Source: an uncultured Vibrio sp. | GTDB lineage: Bacteria > Pseudomonadota > Gammaproteobacteria > Enterobacterales > Vibrionaceae | Reading direction: 5' to 3' | Length of the DNA stretch: 64,000 nucleotides | NCBI GenBank assembly: GCA_947504195.1 | Contig: CANNGN010000004.1 | Span: 186,001-250,000, forward strand | Part shown: positions 8,988 through 18,603 of the stretch, one piece after another | Layout of the letters: every line of letters begins with the position of its first letter | How positions within the stretch are numbered: position 1 is the first letter of the stretch | The notes under the pieces: generated by a model | Databases searched by the model: none | What the model was told of the DNA's origin: nothing | Seen by the model: the letters and a program-made list of their open reading frames with translations, nothing else | Program-made: the position numbers and the translations under genes

Positions 8988-9707
8988 ATGACAATTCGAC
9001 TACGACACGATGCTATTATTCGTTGCCTACGCCGTAACGGCACTTCGACCGTTGCGGAGTTAGCACGTGAAGTTGATGTGTCTAAACGCACTGTTTTACG
9101 TGATTTAACCGCACTGCGTGATGAAGGGTTTGTGATCCATTCAGAACCGGGACGAGGTGGTGGGCTACAACTTGACCCGCGATCAGTAAAAGCAACCGTG
9201 ACGTTCTCGGTTGCAGAAGTGTTTGCGTTGTTAATTGGCGTCGCATCAATGGATGCTATAGGAGGAATGCCCTTCACAGGGCTTGCGGATGTGGCACTCG
9301 CCAAAATTGAAAAATCGCTCCCATCAGAAAAGTTGCACGATCTTCGACGATTGTTAGCATGTTTGTATGTCGGAAAACTCTCGCCTCAAATAGACATCAC
9401 CAACATGGGACAATTGGACGCCTCTTTGCTAACGACCTTCGAAACTTCGTTTCTGGAGCAAAAATACGTGCTCTTTGGTTATTGTGATGCAAAAGGAACC
9501 ACCACCCATCGGGAAGTCGAGCCACAAGCAATGTTAATCTTGCCACCACTCTGGTATTTGGTCGCATGGGACCCAGAACGGGACGACTTTCGACACTTCA
9601 GAATGGACCGAATCGATAGCCCTAGCTGTGTTGAAGACCGATCATTTCTAAGGCGGCATGTCCCTTTTGAAGATCACGTGTCTCCACTGCGAAACCTTGC
9701 TCGGTAG
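8988..9707 (+). CDS. HTH/WYL-domain transcriptional regulator (YafY type)
   Basis: 239 residues. An N-terminal DeoR-like helix-turn-helix (RRNGTSTVAELAREVDVSKRTVLRDLTALRDEG, about 13-45, quoted in parts) is followed by a WYL-type ligand domain. WYL is read here from LPPLWYLVAWDPERDDFRHFRMDRI near 183-207. Such proteins bind a nucleotide-like or small-molecule ligand. The palindrome 17 bp upstream is its likely operator and the divergent epoxide-hydrolase-like gene its likely target. Confidence 0.9.
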   Translation: MTIRLRHDAIIRCLRRNGTSTVAELAREVDVSKRTVLRDLTALRDEGFVIHSEPGRGGGLQLDPRSVKATVTFSVAEVFALLIGVASMDAIGGMPFTGLADVALAKIEKSLPSEKLHDLRRLLACLYVGKLSPQIDITNMGQLDASLLTTFETSFLEQKYVLFGYCDAKGTTTHREVEPQAMLILPPLWYLVAWDPERDDFRHFRMDRIDSPSCVEDRSFLRRHVPFEDHVSPLRNLAR

Positions 9708-9770
9708 CAGTATCTTACACGCATAAAGAGATTGATCTCTTCAATCGACATCAAGTAAATTAAACACTTA

Positions 9771-10691
9771 ATGCATTCTTTCCTTTTCTTAACGTGGCGG
9801 TATTCTTTGATTTCAGCACACAAATACACCTTAGCTGGATGCGTCGCTATCTTACTGTGGAGCACCATTGTTCCTTTCATCCGCAACGTCGCAGAATCAT
9901 TAGGCCCTGTCGGTGGAGCAGCGATGATTTATACCTTAAGTTCGATATTGCTCGCTTTGGTGATCGGCTTACCCAAATTGAGTCGATTTTCTCCCCGCTA
10001 TCTCATCATTGGGGGCGGTTTATTTGTTTGTTATGAGATGTGCTTAGCCCTGACCTTGGGCATGGCAAACAATAAATTCCAAGCGGTTGAGATGAGTGTC
10101 ATTAATTACCTTTGGCCTGCTTTAACCGTAATGTTAGCTGTCGTCTTAACCCGCCAGCGAGTGAGCATATGGTTATATCCGGCAATGGCGATGGCGTTTT
10201 TTGGGGTCGCGTGGACGGTAACCGGTGAAGAAGGACTTTCGATTTCGCGAATTACCGAGAATGTCGCGACGAATCCCGTGAGTTATTCCCTCGCCTTCAG
10301 TGGCGCTTTTATTTGGGCGATTTACTGCAATGTAACCAAGCGACTCGCCAATGGGCAAAATGCAATCACATGGTTTTTCATTGCAACCGCAACCACTCTT
10401 TGGGTTAAATTTCTTCTTACTGACCAACCGCCAATGACGTGGAACGGTAGTGCCGTACTCAACTTAGGATTGGCTGCATTTGCCATGGCGGGTGGTTATG
10501 GGATGTGGAACATAGGAATTATTGGCGGCAACATGGTACTGCTGGCCACTTTGTCTTATTTCACGCCGATTTTTTCCGCGTTTTTCTCGTCACTGGTGTT
10601 TGGAATCAGCTTAGGAGTCACTTTCTGGCAAGGTGTGATTATGGTCACCCTTGCCTCATTGAGTTGCATGTATTTAACCCGTCAGCATTAA
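9771..10691 (+). CDS. yddG: Aromatic amino acid exporter YddG (DMT family)
   Basis: 306 residues, about ten membrane helices, two EamA repeats. It matches E. coli YddG at many recognisable blocks: ILLWSTIVPFIRNVAESLGP, GPVGGAAMIYTLSS, EMCLALTLGMANN and NYLWPALTV. YddG exports Phe, Tyr, Trp and some toxic analogues across the inner membrane. The start is uncertain: ATG 9771 gives 12 residues more than a TTG at 9807, and the shorter form fits YddG length better. It lies in the same direction as the WYL regulator, 63 bp away. Confidence 0.92.
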   Translation: MHSFLFLTWRYSLISAHKYTLAGCVAILLWSTIVPFIRNVAESLGPVGGAAMIYTLSSILLALVIGLPKLSRFSPRYLIIGGGLFVCYEMCLALTLGMANNKFQAVEMSVINYLWPALTVMLAVVLTRQRVSIWLYPAMAMAFFGVAWTVTGEEGLSISRITENVATNPVSYSLAFSGAFIWAIYCNVTKRLANGQNAITWFFIATATTLWVKFLLTDQPPMTWNGSAVLNLGLAAFAMAGGYGMWNIGIIGGNMVLLATLSYFTPIFSAFFSSLVFGISLGVTFWQGVIMVTLASLSCMYLTRQH

Positions 10692-10732
10692 ACGCTAAGC
10701 CAACGTTTCACCGCTTCTATAGGGTGACTCAT

Positions 10733-11800
10733 TTACTTCTTTCGCCACCATGCCGATGTTTTAGACATGTCATTTATCGAGAGTTTCTCACCTATCTGCG
10801 GCGTCACCAACGAGACATTGTTTTGCTCTGCTAACGCAAAAATTCGTTCAAATGGTTCGTACCAAGGGTGCAATGCTAGATCGAACGTACCATTGTGTAC
10901 TGGCATCAATGCCTGACCTCGTACATCTAAATGCGCTTGAAGTGTTTGCTCTGGCGTCATATGAATGTCTGGCCAGTCCCTGTCGTACGCACCGTTTTCA
11001 ATTAAGGTTATGTCAAACGGGCCGTAACGTTCTCCGATCTCTTTAAAACCATCGAAATAACCAGAATCACCACTGAAAAATACGGATCTATCTTCGCTTT
11101 TTATCACCCACGATGCCCATAACGTTTTATTTCCATCATTTACACCACGGCCAGAAAAGTGTTGAGCGGGCGTTGCGGTAATTTCCACATGTCCCATTGT
11201 TGTATGTTGCCACCAGTCGAGTTCAACGATCTTATCACTACTTACGCCCCACTTTGTGAGGTGTCGTTTCACTCCCAATGGCACAACAAAATTCTCTACT
11301 TGGCGATGAATTTGTTGAATCGTATCCTTGTCTAAATGGTCATAATGATCGTGCGAAATAATAACGCCAGCAATGAGTGGCAAGTTTTCTAAGTCAATCG
11401 GTGGTTGATGAAAGCGTTTCGGTCCTATCCATTGAACTGGAGACGTACGCTCAGAAAATACCGGGTCGATGAGCCAGTATTGACCGTGCAAATTAAACAA
11501 AGTGCTAGAGTGCCCCAGGCGATACAAATCCAATTGGGTGCTATCAGGGTTCCCGGGCAATTCTATTTCATGGACAGGGATCGGCTGCACCGGTGTCGGC
11601 TCTATTCGTTTTTCCGCAATATAACGCCAAATCATCGAGGGTATACGAGAAGCATCCATACTTTTTGCGCCACTGGTGTTCGCAAATTTACTGTCGAGAT
11701 ACTGAGGGCTATCTTTGTAATTTGTTGTTTCTGGTTGTGTTGCTTTAAAAAACGTGCAGCTTAGCAGTGCCATTATTAATACCCACCATCGTCGTTTCAT
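10733..11800 (-). CDS. MBL-fold metallo-hydrolase lipoprotein
   Basis: 355 residues with a lipoprotein-like signal (MKRRWWVLIMALLSC, lipobox LLSC). The metallo-beta-lactamase motif HDHYDHLD (about 151-158) and later metal ligands (ATPAQHFSGRG, SGDSGYFDGF, PVHNGTFDLA) are present. The layout matches the UlaG/N-acyl-phosphatidylethanolamine phospholipase D-like group, predicted to hydrolyse a phosphodiester or lactone in the periplasm. It is divergent from a TetR regulator with repeated operators between them. Confidence 0.9.
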   Translation of the reverse strand: MKRRWWVLIMALLSCTFFKATQPETTNYKDSPQYLDSKFANTSGAKSMDASRIPSMIWRYIAEKRIEPTPVQPIPVHEIELPGNPDSTQLDLYRLGHSSTLFNLHGQYWLIDPVFSERTSPVQWIGPKRFHQPPIDLENLPLIAGVIISHDHYDHLDKDTIQQIHRQVENFVVPLGVKRHLTKWGVSSDKIVELDWWQHTTMGHVEITATPAQHFSGRGVNDGNKTLWASWVIKSEDRSVFFSGDSGYFDGFKEIGERYGPFDITLIENGAYDRDWPDIHMTPEQTLQAHLDVRGQALMPVHNGTFDLALHPWYEPFERIFALAEQNNVSLVTPQIGEKLSINDMSKTSAWWRKK

Positions 11801-11815
11801 TGGAAAACCATAAAA

Positions 11816-11877
11816 GTAAACTATACGGTGTAGTTTACAACCTAATTACCAAAAGTAAACTAGTTAGTGTAATATTG
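11816..11877. promoter_or_regulatory. Two tandem TetR-type operators
   Basis: Site 1 is GTAAACTA-N7-TAGTTTAC at 11816-11838, an exact inverted repeat. Site 2 begins with the same GTAAACTA at 11855, exactly 39 bp further, with a degraded right arm. Both lie in the 107-bp gap between the metallo-hydrolase and TetR genes and would cover both promoters. Confidence 0.7.
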
Positions 11878-11907
11878 TGTTTTAACGTTGAAATAAGCCA
11901 TACGTAA

Positions 11908-12528
11908 ATGAGTAACGAGAAAAATAAAAAAAAGACGATCAGTGAGCAAAAACGCGAAGCAATAGTCGAAGCCGCTTTACAGGAATTCACCGCCAAAGGG
12001 TTTAAAGCGGTAAGCATGGATGTGGTTGCCGCTGAGGCCGGCGTATCAAAACGAACGGTGTATAACCACTTTCCAAGCAAAGAAATCTTATTCCAAAAGG
12101 TCGTCGCTCATCTACTTGAAGCTAGTCAGAAGACGGAGTGTGCTCCTTACAACCCGAAAGCGACTCTCTCAGAGCAATTACTCAGTATCGGTCGAGCAGA
12201 ATTAGATCTTCTCTCACAGTTAAGCTACCAAAAGGTCGCTCGAGTTATGATGATTGAATGCATTCGCTCCCCTGAATTAGCCGCCAGTGCTCTGGGGGAA
12301 ATGAGCGGTCTACAAAACGGTTTACAGTTATGGCTTAAAGAGGCGGTCGCCGATGGCAAACTAAAGAAAATGGATGAGAACAATGCCAGCCGACAATTTT
12401 TCAGTTTGTTAAAAGCCAACGCATTTTGGCCACAATTACTGGAAGGAGCAGCGCCACTAAGTGATTCAGTGGCGCAGAAAACAATAGACGATGCTGTTGC
12501 GATGTTTCTTGGATTCTATGAAGTTTAA
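11908..12528 (+). CDS. TetR/AcrR family transcriptional regulator
   Basis: 206 residues. The helix-turn-helix is AKGFKAVSMDVVAAEAGVSKRTVYNHFPSKEILF (about 30-63, quoted in parts), followed by a C-terminal ligand domain of the AefR-like/TetR_C type (FPS-K-E-I-L-F then a long helical domain ending FLGFYEV). It probably represses itself and the divergent lipoprotein hydrolase through the two sites at 11816-11877. Ligand unknown. Confidence 0.92.
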   Translation: MSNEKNKKKTISEQKREAIVEAALQEFTAKGFKAVSMDVVAAEAGVSKRTVYNHFPSKEILFQKVVAHLLEASQKTECAPYNPKATLSEQLLSIGRAELDLLSQLSYQKVARVMMIECIRSPELAASALGEMSGLQNGLQLWLKEAVADGKLKKMDENNASRQFFSLLKANAFWPQLLEGAAPLSDSVAQKTIDDAVAMFLGFYEV

Positions 12529-12593
12529 CCCGTAGAAGGTATGTCTCTCTAATGCGTTAGGCACACCAAAAAGACTGCCTGGCTGTATTGGAA

Positions 12594-13370
12594 TTATGCA
12601 ATAACAACTTCACCAACCATACTTTCAATTTGAGCAAACTCAGGGTGAACGTGAGCCCCTTCATCGGTAATAAGCTTGGTTATTTTCGTAGGCGCTGCAT
12701 ACACAATTCTACTGGTGACACCAAACTTGCTGTTATCGGCTAAAATATAAGTCGATTTTGCATGGCTAACCATCGTAGAAGCAATTGCAGCTTCATGATG
12801 AGAATAGCTGCTTGCGCCAGAATTCAATGAAACTCCTACCGGTGACAATAGCGCTATGTCTGCTCGATATCGACAAAGTTCGGTTACTGTCACCTCCCCT
12901 GCTGTGGCTTGAGCAAGATGACCCATTTGTCCACCCAACAAAATCACTTCATGCTGCATTGGTAGATTATCATCGTTACTTGATAGCTTGCCCGCTAGGT
13001 CTAAGCTATTGGTAATAATCGTCAGTCCTGACATCGACATCAAAGGTCCTGCAAGCAGCGATGTCGTGCTGCCTGCATCGATAAACACAGTTTGACCCGC
13101 TCGCAGTTGAGTGACCGTCGCGCTAGCAATCGCTCGCTTTTCCTTTCCTTGAACACTATTACGAACCGAAAGAGGTGGCTCAGGCTCATCATCACATGAA
13201 ATAACACCGCCATGAACACGTCTGAGGCGCCCCTGTGCTTCTAACTTAAGTACATCACGCCGAACGGTTTCTCTTGATACTCCTAGATGTTGGATTATCA
13301 ATTCCGTCGACACATGATTTAACGTAGATAGTAGTGCGCAAATTCGATGTAATCGGGTTTCTTCTAACAT
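12594..13370 (-). CDS. DeoR/GlpR family transcriptional regulator
   Basis: 258 residues. The DeoR helix-turn-helix has the classic QHLGVSRETVRRDVLKLE with RRVHGG at its end (about 27-56). The sensor domain resembles DeoRC with FIDAGSTTSLLAG and LTIITNSLDLAG. DeoRC binds phosphorylated sugars. The divergent HAD phosphatase, 481 bp away, is the only obvious target, but the gap is long and AT-rich, so another target is possible. Confidence 0.92.
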   Translation of the reverse strand: MLEETRLHRICALLSTLNHVSTELIIQHLGVSRETVRRDVLKLEAQGRLRRVHGGVISCDDEPEPPLSVRNSVQGKEKRAIASATVTQLRAGQTVFIDAGSTTSLLAGPLMSMSGLTIITNSLDLAGKLSSNDDNLPMQHEVILLGGQMGHLAQATAGEVTVTELCRYRADIALLSPVGVSLNSGASSYSHHEAAIASTMVSHAKSTYILADNSKFGVTSRIVYAAPTKITKLITDEGAHVHPEFAQIESMVGEVVIA

Positions 13371-13851
13371 GTTTGGTCCATTTTCTATCTAATGAATAGC
13401 ACTTCTCTGAACAATTGGGCACCCTCTGAGGCGTCATATTTAAAATACGTCTCTCGAGAGATTAATACTATACCAACGGTGTAATTATCGCGATAAGACC
13501 TATCATATAGGTTGTAAAAAAGTGTTCTTCATTGCAAGTTACAACTAAATTGGCAATATAAAAGTGGATTTGTCTCTTCGGATATAAAATAGACTTAAAT
13601 ATTAATATTTAACTTATAAATCAATAAATTAAATACAATGAGCAACTAAGCCATTTAACAGAATGCGTCGAACAGCTTAAATTCCAGCTCTAAATATGAG
13701 TATATGTTCTACCTTGATTTATGTAAAATAAAGCATTTGTGTAATTTAGTGTATTTGATGTATATTAGTTATTCAAATCGAGATAAGTCTGGCTTTGATA
13801 AACAGACAGCCAAACGACTTTGCTTCAGATACTTACGGATGAGAGAGAACA
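13371..13851. other. 481-bp AT-rich intergenic region
   Basis: No open frame of note. A possible promoter for the HAD gene is TTGTGT near 13737 with TATATT about 18 bases later. There is a CTCTCGAGAG palindrome near 13451-13460. The length suggests upstream regulatory DNA or a small transcript, but no specific structure is supported. Confidence 0.4.
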
Positions 13852-14526
13852 ATGTCTAAAGACTTATATATATTTGATATGGATGAAACATTGGTTGATG
13901 GCGATTGCTCAATGCTCTGGAACCAATTCCTTGTTGATGGCGGATATGTCGATATTCCAGATTTTTTGGAAACCGATAAAGCCTTGATGGCTCAATATGC
14001 TCGAGGTGAACTAGATATGGAAGAATATCTCGACTTTATTATGCAACCTCTTTTTAACCTCTCGATTGAATCTGTTGATAATATGGTGAATGAGTTCGTT
14101 GCAAAAAGTGTAACGCCAAAAATATTTACTCAAGCACAAACCCTTATCGCTTCATTAAAAGAGACGCCAAACGATATGCTGATTATTTCAGCAACGACAA
14201 GTTTTATTGTAAACAAAGTCGCCACATCATTAGGAATTACCGAGTCGATCGGCATTGATATGGTTACAGATGCTAATCGGTACACCTCAAAAATTAGTGG
14301 CGTCCCAAGCTATCGAGAAGGCAAAATAACACGTCTAAAAATGTGGCTTGAACAGACATCCAATAAATATGATGCTGTACATTTTTTTACCGACTCGATT
14401 AACGATCTTCCGCTATGCCAATACGCCGATCACGCGTATCTAATTAACCCTTGCGAAAAGCTCAGGGTCGCAGCAAAAGGTAAAAATTGGCCAATTTATG
14501 CTTGGTCAACGGCTACGAATACTTAG
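13852..14526 (+). CDS. HAD hydrolase, subfamily IB (SerB-like phosphatase)
   Basis: 224 residues. HAD motif I is DMDETLVDGD near 9-18, motif II is the SATTS block near 119-123 and motif IV is FFTDSINDLPL near 177-187. The helical cap between motifs I and II places it in subfamily IB with phosphoserine phosphatase-like and PGP-synthesis enzymes. The substrate is a small phosphomonoester not determinable here. A GAGAGAGAAC ribosome-site-like stretch precedes the ATG. It is divergent from a DeoR-type regulator. Confidence 0.88.
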   Translation: MSKDLYIFDMDETLVDGDCSMLWNQFLVDGGYVDIPDFLETDKALMAQYARGELDMEEYLDFIMQPLFNLSIESVDNMVNEFVAKSVTPKIFTQAQTLIASLKETPNDMLIISATTSFIVNKVATSLGITESIGIDMVTDANRYTSKISGVPSYREGKITRLKMWLEQTSNKYDAVHFFTDSINDLPLCQYADHAYLINPCEKLRVAAKGKNWPIYAWSTATNT

Positions 14527-14548
14527 CCTTTCACAAGATTTCCACCAC

Positions 14549-15160
14549 TCACAGGTAGCCTAAAAATACCTTGGCTACAAGCTCTGGATTCGACGGGAAA
14601 TACCAATGTACATACGATGCAGTCAAATTATTTTTGCGTCGTACTGGGTCCATGGCTTTACCGCGTTGAGAACGAGACTCACCCAACGCAACTTCTTCCG
14701 ATTCAGTTTTTGAATAATGGAAACTGTGGCCGCGTAAAAACTCTCCTTCTCACAATGTGGCTTCAACCAGCCCTAATTCCGCTAACCTAGGCTGCATCGA
14801 CGCATGTTGATTCAGCACATTACACATATCACGACACTCTCCGTCGATATTGGTTAAACTCGTACCGAGATACATCATGCCACCACATTCTGCTAACGCT
14901 GGTTTACCTGCCTCGATATAAGCTCGAATCTGATTCTTAAGATCGGAATTATTCGACAGTTCATCCAAATACAACTCTGGATCCCCCCCCGGCAAATACA
15001 GCGCATCACACTCAGCCACTACCGTCTCTGATTCTGAATACTCTAAAGGCGAGAAGAAACACAACTCCGCCCCCATCTCAGTGACTAATTCTATATTCGC
15101 CTGATAAAGAAAACTAAAGGCCTTATCCCGAACGATCGCGATTTTCGTGCCGACTAAACG
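14549..15160 (-). pseudogene. Decayed cobyrinate a,c-diamide synthase (CbiA/CobB) fragment
   Basis: The C-terminal glutamine-amidotransferase half of CbiA/CobB is readable: KIAIVRDKAFSFLYQANIEL, then SPLEYSESETVVAECDALYLPGG (in parts), PALAECGGMMYLG with the catalytic Cys, then LAELGLVEATL. A TGA at about 14752-14754 interrupts it. The same frame continues with EGEFLRGHSFHYSKTESEE and ends LVAKVFLGYL before the next stop at 14549. One C-to-T change (CGA to TGA) would explain the break. The ATP-binding N-terminal half, about 240 residues, is missing; upstream codons do not match the family. It is therefore both truncated and nonsense-mutated, and adenosylcobalamin precursor amidation by this copy is lost. 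Confidence 0.85.
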
Positions 15161-15376
15161 AGTAGCAATTAACGTGAAAATGAGATGACAATGTAAGCGA
15201 ATCGTACAAGAATCTTGATTAGAGATAAGGTTGATGAAATAGGCAAAGACTTCAGGTTTTACAGCGGACACACAGATGTAGATAAGAGATCACTCCGAAG
15301 ATGATAGTAGGCCTTACAAAGTGATGTATTTAGAAGAAGCGATAGTGAGTTTAAGTTAACACTAGGTTACGCACAT

Positions 15377-15895
15377 TCAATCCAGTTTTGTAACTACTAA
15401 ATCTGCCAACTCTTTAAATCGCTTCTTCTGTAAAAGATATATCCAGCCAATCAAAACGAATAAAATTATAGGAAAGCCAAGTACATTTGGATTTGAGTGA
15501 TCCGCCAATACAGTCAAACCAATAAACGCAATCGAAATAATAATAACAAACCAATTAACAAATCCCGTTACTTTTACTTGTCCCTTATTGTTTATTTCAA
15601 GCTTACCTCGCATCATTGGTGAATAGGATGTTTTGCCAAGGCCTCCCCATGCTGCTTCTCTAAACCCTAGAATTTCATCTGAGAAACGTCTTACTTTAAA
15701 TGACGCATATTTTGGAGATTGAAGTGATTTTTCCAATTCTTCAGTGTCGATAACTGACTGAGCCGAACATCTCGAGCTTGGTTGATAACTAAATACTGGA
15801 ATACCATATGTAAAATAGATACGATTCCAAGTACTGTTAAGAATCATTTCTACAACGATAACTACGAATAAAATAGTGAAAAAAAACATTTCCAT
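15377..15895 (-). CDS. Hypothetical membrane protein
   Basis: 172 residues from ATG 15895 (MEMFFFTILF), which has an AGGAAA ribosome site; a longer frame lacks one. One membrane segment lies at the N terminus (about 4-18), a soluble loop of about 90 residues contains KVRRFSDEILGFREAAWGG, and two segments follow near 115-160 before a basic tail. No recognised family. It may belong with the neighbouring small membrane protein at 16015. Confidence 0.6.
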   Translation of the reverse strand: MEMFFFTILFVVIVVEMILNSTWNRIYFTYGIPVFSYQPSSRCSAQSVIDTEELEKSLQSPKYASFKVRRFSDEILGFREAAWGGLGKTSYSPMMRGKLEINNKGQVKVTGFVNWFVIIISIAFIGLTVLADHSNPNVLGFPIILFVLIGWIYLLQKKRFKELADLVVTKLD

Positions 15896-16014
15896 TATAA
15901 ATTTCCTAACCCTCTTGTCTAACAGTGTAAGGGAGTTTTTAATATAGGTGAGTGAATTAATCACGCAGTAAGTATCACCCTGATCTGCAGTTAGCCATTA
16001 GTTTTTGGGATGGA

Positions 16015-16317
16015 CTAGCTATACTCACAAAGTTCTATTTCATGATTATATCTTCCACCGCCATCTAAGCATCGATCTACATCAAGAAACTCTACTACAT
16101 GAGGATAAGTATAATAAGCAAACCCAATGATTACAGTCCAAGCTATAACCCCGACGATTAGCTCAGCTCCACCTTCAATATCAGCTTTCTTAAATGGCCT
16201 ACAGATAAAATAACCTAACCCCCTTATCAATAACGAAAGCACGAACTCAAACAATATCCAACCAAGAGCTCGTGTCACTACCTTTAAAACACCCCCTGCT
16301 ATTTCTTCTACTGGCAT
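16015..16317 (-). CDS. Hypothetical small membrane protein
   Basis: 100 residues from ATG 16317; a GTG at 16344 would add nine. It has two membrane segments (about 18-38 and 54-74) and a short Cys-containing tail (DVDRCLDGGGRYNHEIELCEYS in parts). That tail, with two Cys about 15 residues apart, resembles the Cys-rich ends of small Vibrio inner-membrane proteins of unknown role. It lies upstream of the gene at 15377 on the same strand. Confidence 0.55.
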   Translation of the reverse strand: MPVEEIAGGVLKVVTRALGWILFEFVLSLLIRGLGYFICRPFKKADIEGGAELIVGVIAWTVIIGFAYYTYPHVVEFLDVDRCLDGGGRYNHEIELCEYS

Positions 16318-16344
16318 CGAATTTTCTTTTGGTATCTCGCGCAC

Positions 16345-16765
16345 TAAGTACTACATTTATTAATATTTTAGGCAATATTTCAGTAATTTTAGCTCCCTAA
16401 CCTAATTAACCAATTTTAGTTCTAATTTCTCAGCATCCAACAGTTCATCATCATTATGCCACCTTGTAGCTCAATCACCGCGCGATGTAGCATTTGAGTC
16501 ACCAAGCTAAGCATCGTCGCACAACCTATTTCCGTTATCTCTCTAGGTTGGACAACTATAGCAACACCTATGTACTGTAAAACTTTAATACGTTAGATAT
16601 AAAATCTAGTATCGCACTTGATATGTATTTGATAGTATCGTTGATAGCTAACTTGTTTAATAACAAAGATATAGCCTTACCTGGTTCTCTAGAATAGCTT
16701 TTCTAAAAGTAGAACATGACCTCTACCAGAACCAACCATGCCTTCATTACATAAAAGGATCTCAT
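16345..16765. other. 421-bp non-coding region upstream of ggt
   Basis: A minus-strand frame without stops (about 16427-16590, 53 codons) shows no ribosome site and no recognisable protein. The rest is presumably the ggt control region. AAAAGGATC at 16755-16763 provides the ggt ribosome site. No clear operator was found. Confidence 0.35.
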
Positions 16766-18523
16766 ATGAAAGGTAAATTTACCAAAACGTTTCTTGCGCT
16801 ATCACTCGCCCTTTCAACGTCACACGCTTTTGCTGCTGGTGCGCAAACGACGGACAATATTGCTCCAGAAGCCGCAAGCGCGATTCAGGAAAAAACTCTA
16901 GTTCAAAGCCAAAAGTATATGGTTGCCGCAGCAAACCCAATCGCAACTCAAGCCGGTTACGATGTATTAAAACAGGGCGGTTCCGCAATTGATGCCCTAG
17001 TCGCTGTTCAAATGATGCTAGGTTTGGTTGAACCGCAATCATCAGGATTAGGCGGTGGCGCATTTGTTGTGTACTACGATGCAAAAACCAAGAAAACCAC
17101 AACATTTGATGGCCGAGAAACCGCTCCTCTTGCTGCAACACCAGAGTTATTTCAAGATGCCGAAGGTAACCCGCTTAAATTCTATGATGCGGTCGTTGGT
17201 GGGCGTTCAGTCGGTACTCCAGGTACCGTTAAACTGATGGGTGAATTGCATGACAAGTTCGGCCAATTGGCGTGGAAAGATCTTTTAACACCAGCTAAAG
17301 AGTTGGCAGAAAAAGGATTCGATGTCTCTCCTCGCTTAGCCGGAGCCATTGAAAGCGACCGAGAAAAACTCAGTCGTTATCCCGATACTGCGGCGTATTT
17401 CTTCCATGAAGATGGTACGCCACTCGCTGAAGGAGAAGTTCTTCAGAACCAAGAATACGCAGATACTCTAGCGATGCTCGCTGAAAAAGGCGCAGATTCT
17501 TTCTACTCAGAAGAGTTCGCTGCTGGCATTGTCAACAAGGTACAGAACATCACCGACAATCCTGGTGTATTGGCACTTCAAGACTTTCAAACTTATCAAA
17601 TAAAAGAACGTGCTCCAGTTTGTATGCCGTACAAACAATATGAAGTTTGTGGGATGGGACCTCCGAGTTCTGGTGCGCTTACTGTTGGACAGATTCTAGG
17701 TATTTCTAGCCAATTTGATCTCGCTTCTATGGGACCTGATTCCGCACAAGCATGGCAAATCATTGGTGATGCCTCTCGTTTAGCGTTTGCTGACCGTGGC
17801 CGCTATATGGCAGATACCGATTTCGTACCAATGCCTGCTGGCCTACTCGATGAAGAGTACCTCGCAAAACGTGCAGCATTGATTGAACCAGGTAAAGCTC
17901 TAGAAAGCGTAGAACCGGGTCAGCCACGCTGGGAACAGGCTATCGCACAAGCAGACGACATCGCCATTGAGTTACCGTCTACCAGTCATATTTCGATTGT
18001 CGATGCTGAAGGTAATTCGGTTTCAGTAACGACTACCATCGAGAATGGCTTTGGCTCACGCGTTATGAGCAACGGTTTCTTGTTGAACAACGAACTGACA
18101 GACTTCTCGTTTAAGTCTTACAAGGATGGCTACCCAATTGCCAACCGTTTAGAACCAGGTAAACGTCCACGTTCTTCAATGTCTCCAACCATCGTTCTTA
18201 AAGACGGATCACCATACTTAGTAGTGGGTTCTCCGGGCGGTTCTCGTATTATCGGTTATGTATCGAAAGCACTGATTGCTCACCTTGAATGGGGAATGGA
18301 TATTCAAACGGCTATTAGCTTACCAAACATGCTAAACCGCTTTGGCACCTACGATCTAGAGAAAGGAACGGCGGCTGAGCGATTTAAAGAACCGTTGGAA
18401 GAAATGGGATTCAAGGTTAATATTCGTGACTTGAATTCTGGCTTACAAGGCATATTAGTCAGCACTGATCAGCTTTCTGGTGGTGCCGACCCAAGACGTG
18501 AAGGCATCGTATTGGGTGATTAA
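16766..18523 (+). CDS. ggt: Gamma-glutamyltransferase (periplasmic)
   Basis: 585 residues. The signal peptide ends near SHAFA-AGA. It cleaves and transfers the gamma-glutamyl group of glutathione and related compounds in the periplasm. The autoprocessing site is the Thr in LPSTSHISIVD (about 408), which becomes the N-terminal nucleophile of the small subunit. Substrate-loop motifs GFLLNNELTDFS, RPRSSMSPTIV and SPGGSRII are intact. Length is normal for the family. It stands alone with its own terminator. Confidence 0.97.
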   Translation: MKGKFTKTFLALSLALSTSHAFAAGAQTTDNIAPEAASAIQEKTLVQSQKYMVAAANPIATQAGYDVLKQGGSAIDALVAVQMMLGLVEPQSSGLGGGAFVVYYDAKTKKTTTFDGRETAPLAATPELFQDAEGNPLKFYDAVVGGRSVGTPGTVKLMGELHDKFGQLAWKDLLTPAKELAEKGFDVSPRLAGAIESDREKLSRYPDTAAYFFHEDGTPLAEGEVLQNQEYADTLAMLAEKGADSFYSEEFAAGIVNKVQNITDNPGVLALQDFQTYQIKERAPVCMPYKQYEVCGMGPPSSGALTVGQILGISSQFDLASMGPDSAQAWQIIGDASRLAFADRGRYMADTDFVPMPAGLLDEEYLAKRAALIEPGKALESVEPGQPRWEQAIAQADDIAIELPSTSHISIVDAEGNSVSVTTTIENGFGSRVMSNGFLLNNELTDFSFKSYKDGYPIANRLEPGKRPRSSMSPTIVLKDGSPYLVVGSPGGSRIIGYVSKALIAHLEWGMDIQTAISLPNMLNRFGTYDLEKGTAAERFKEPLEEMGFKVNIRDLNSGLQGILVSTDQLSGGADPRREGIVLGD

Positions 18524-18561
18524 TTTACTTAGGCAAAAAATAATGGCCTAAGCGCTGATAT

Positions 18562-18598
18562 AAACCAGTATCACTCAGATTGTGATACTGGTTTTTTT
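18562..18598 (+). terminator. Terminator of ggt
   Basis: A 13-bp perfect stem AAACCAGTATCAC / GTGATACTGGTTT with a 7-base loop, followed by T residues. It lies 39 bases after the ggt stop, just before the converging kinase gene. Confidence 0.93.
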
Positions 18599-18603
18599 AC
18601 ATC

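Noticed and set aside
15290..15360. Short plus-strand frame next to the decayed cobyrinate synthase
   Set aside because: About 25 codons, bounded by stops, no start signal; too little to call a gene remnant.
16427..16590. 53-codon minus-strand frame upstream of ggt
   Set aside because: Translation matches nothing recognisable and no start signal is present.
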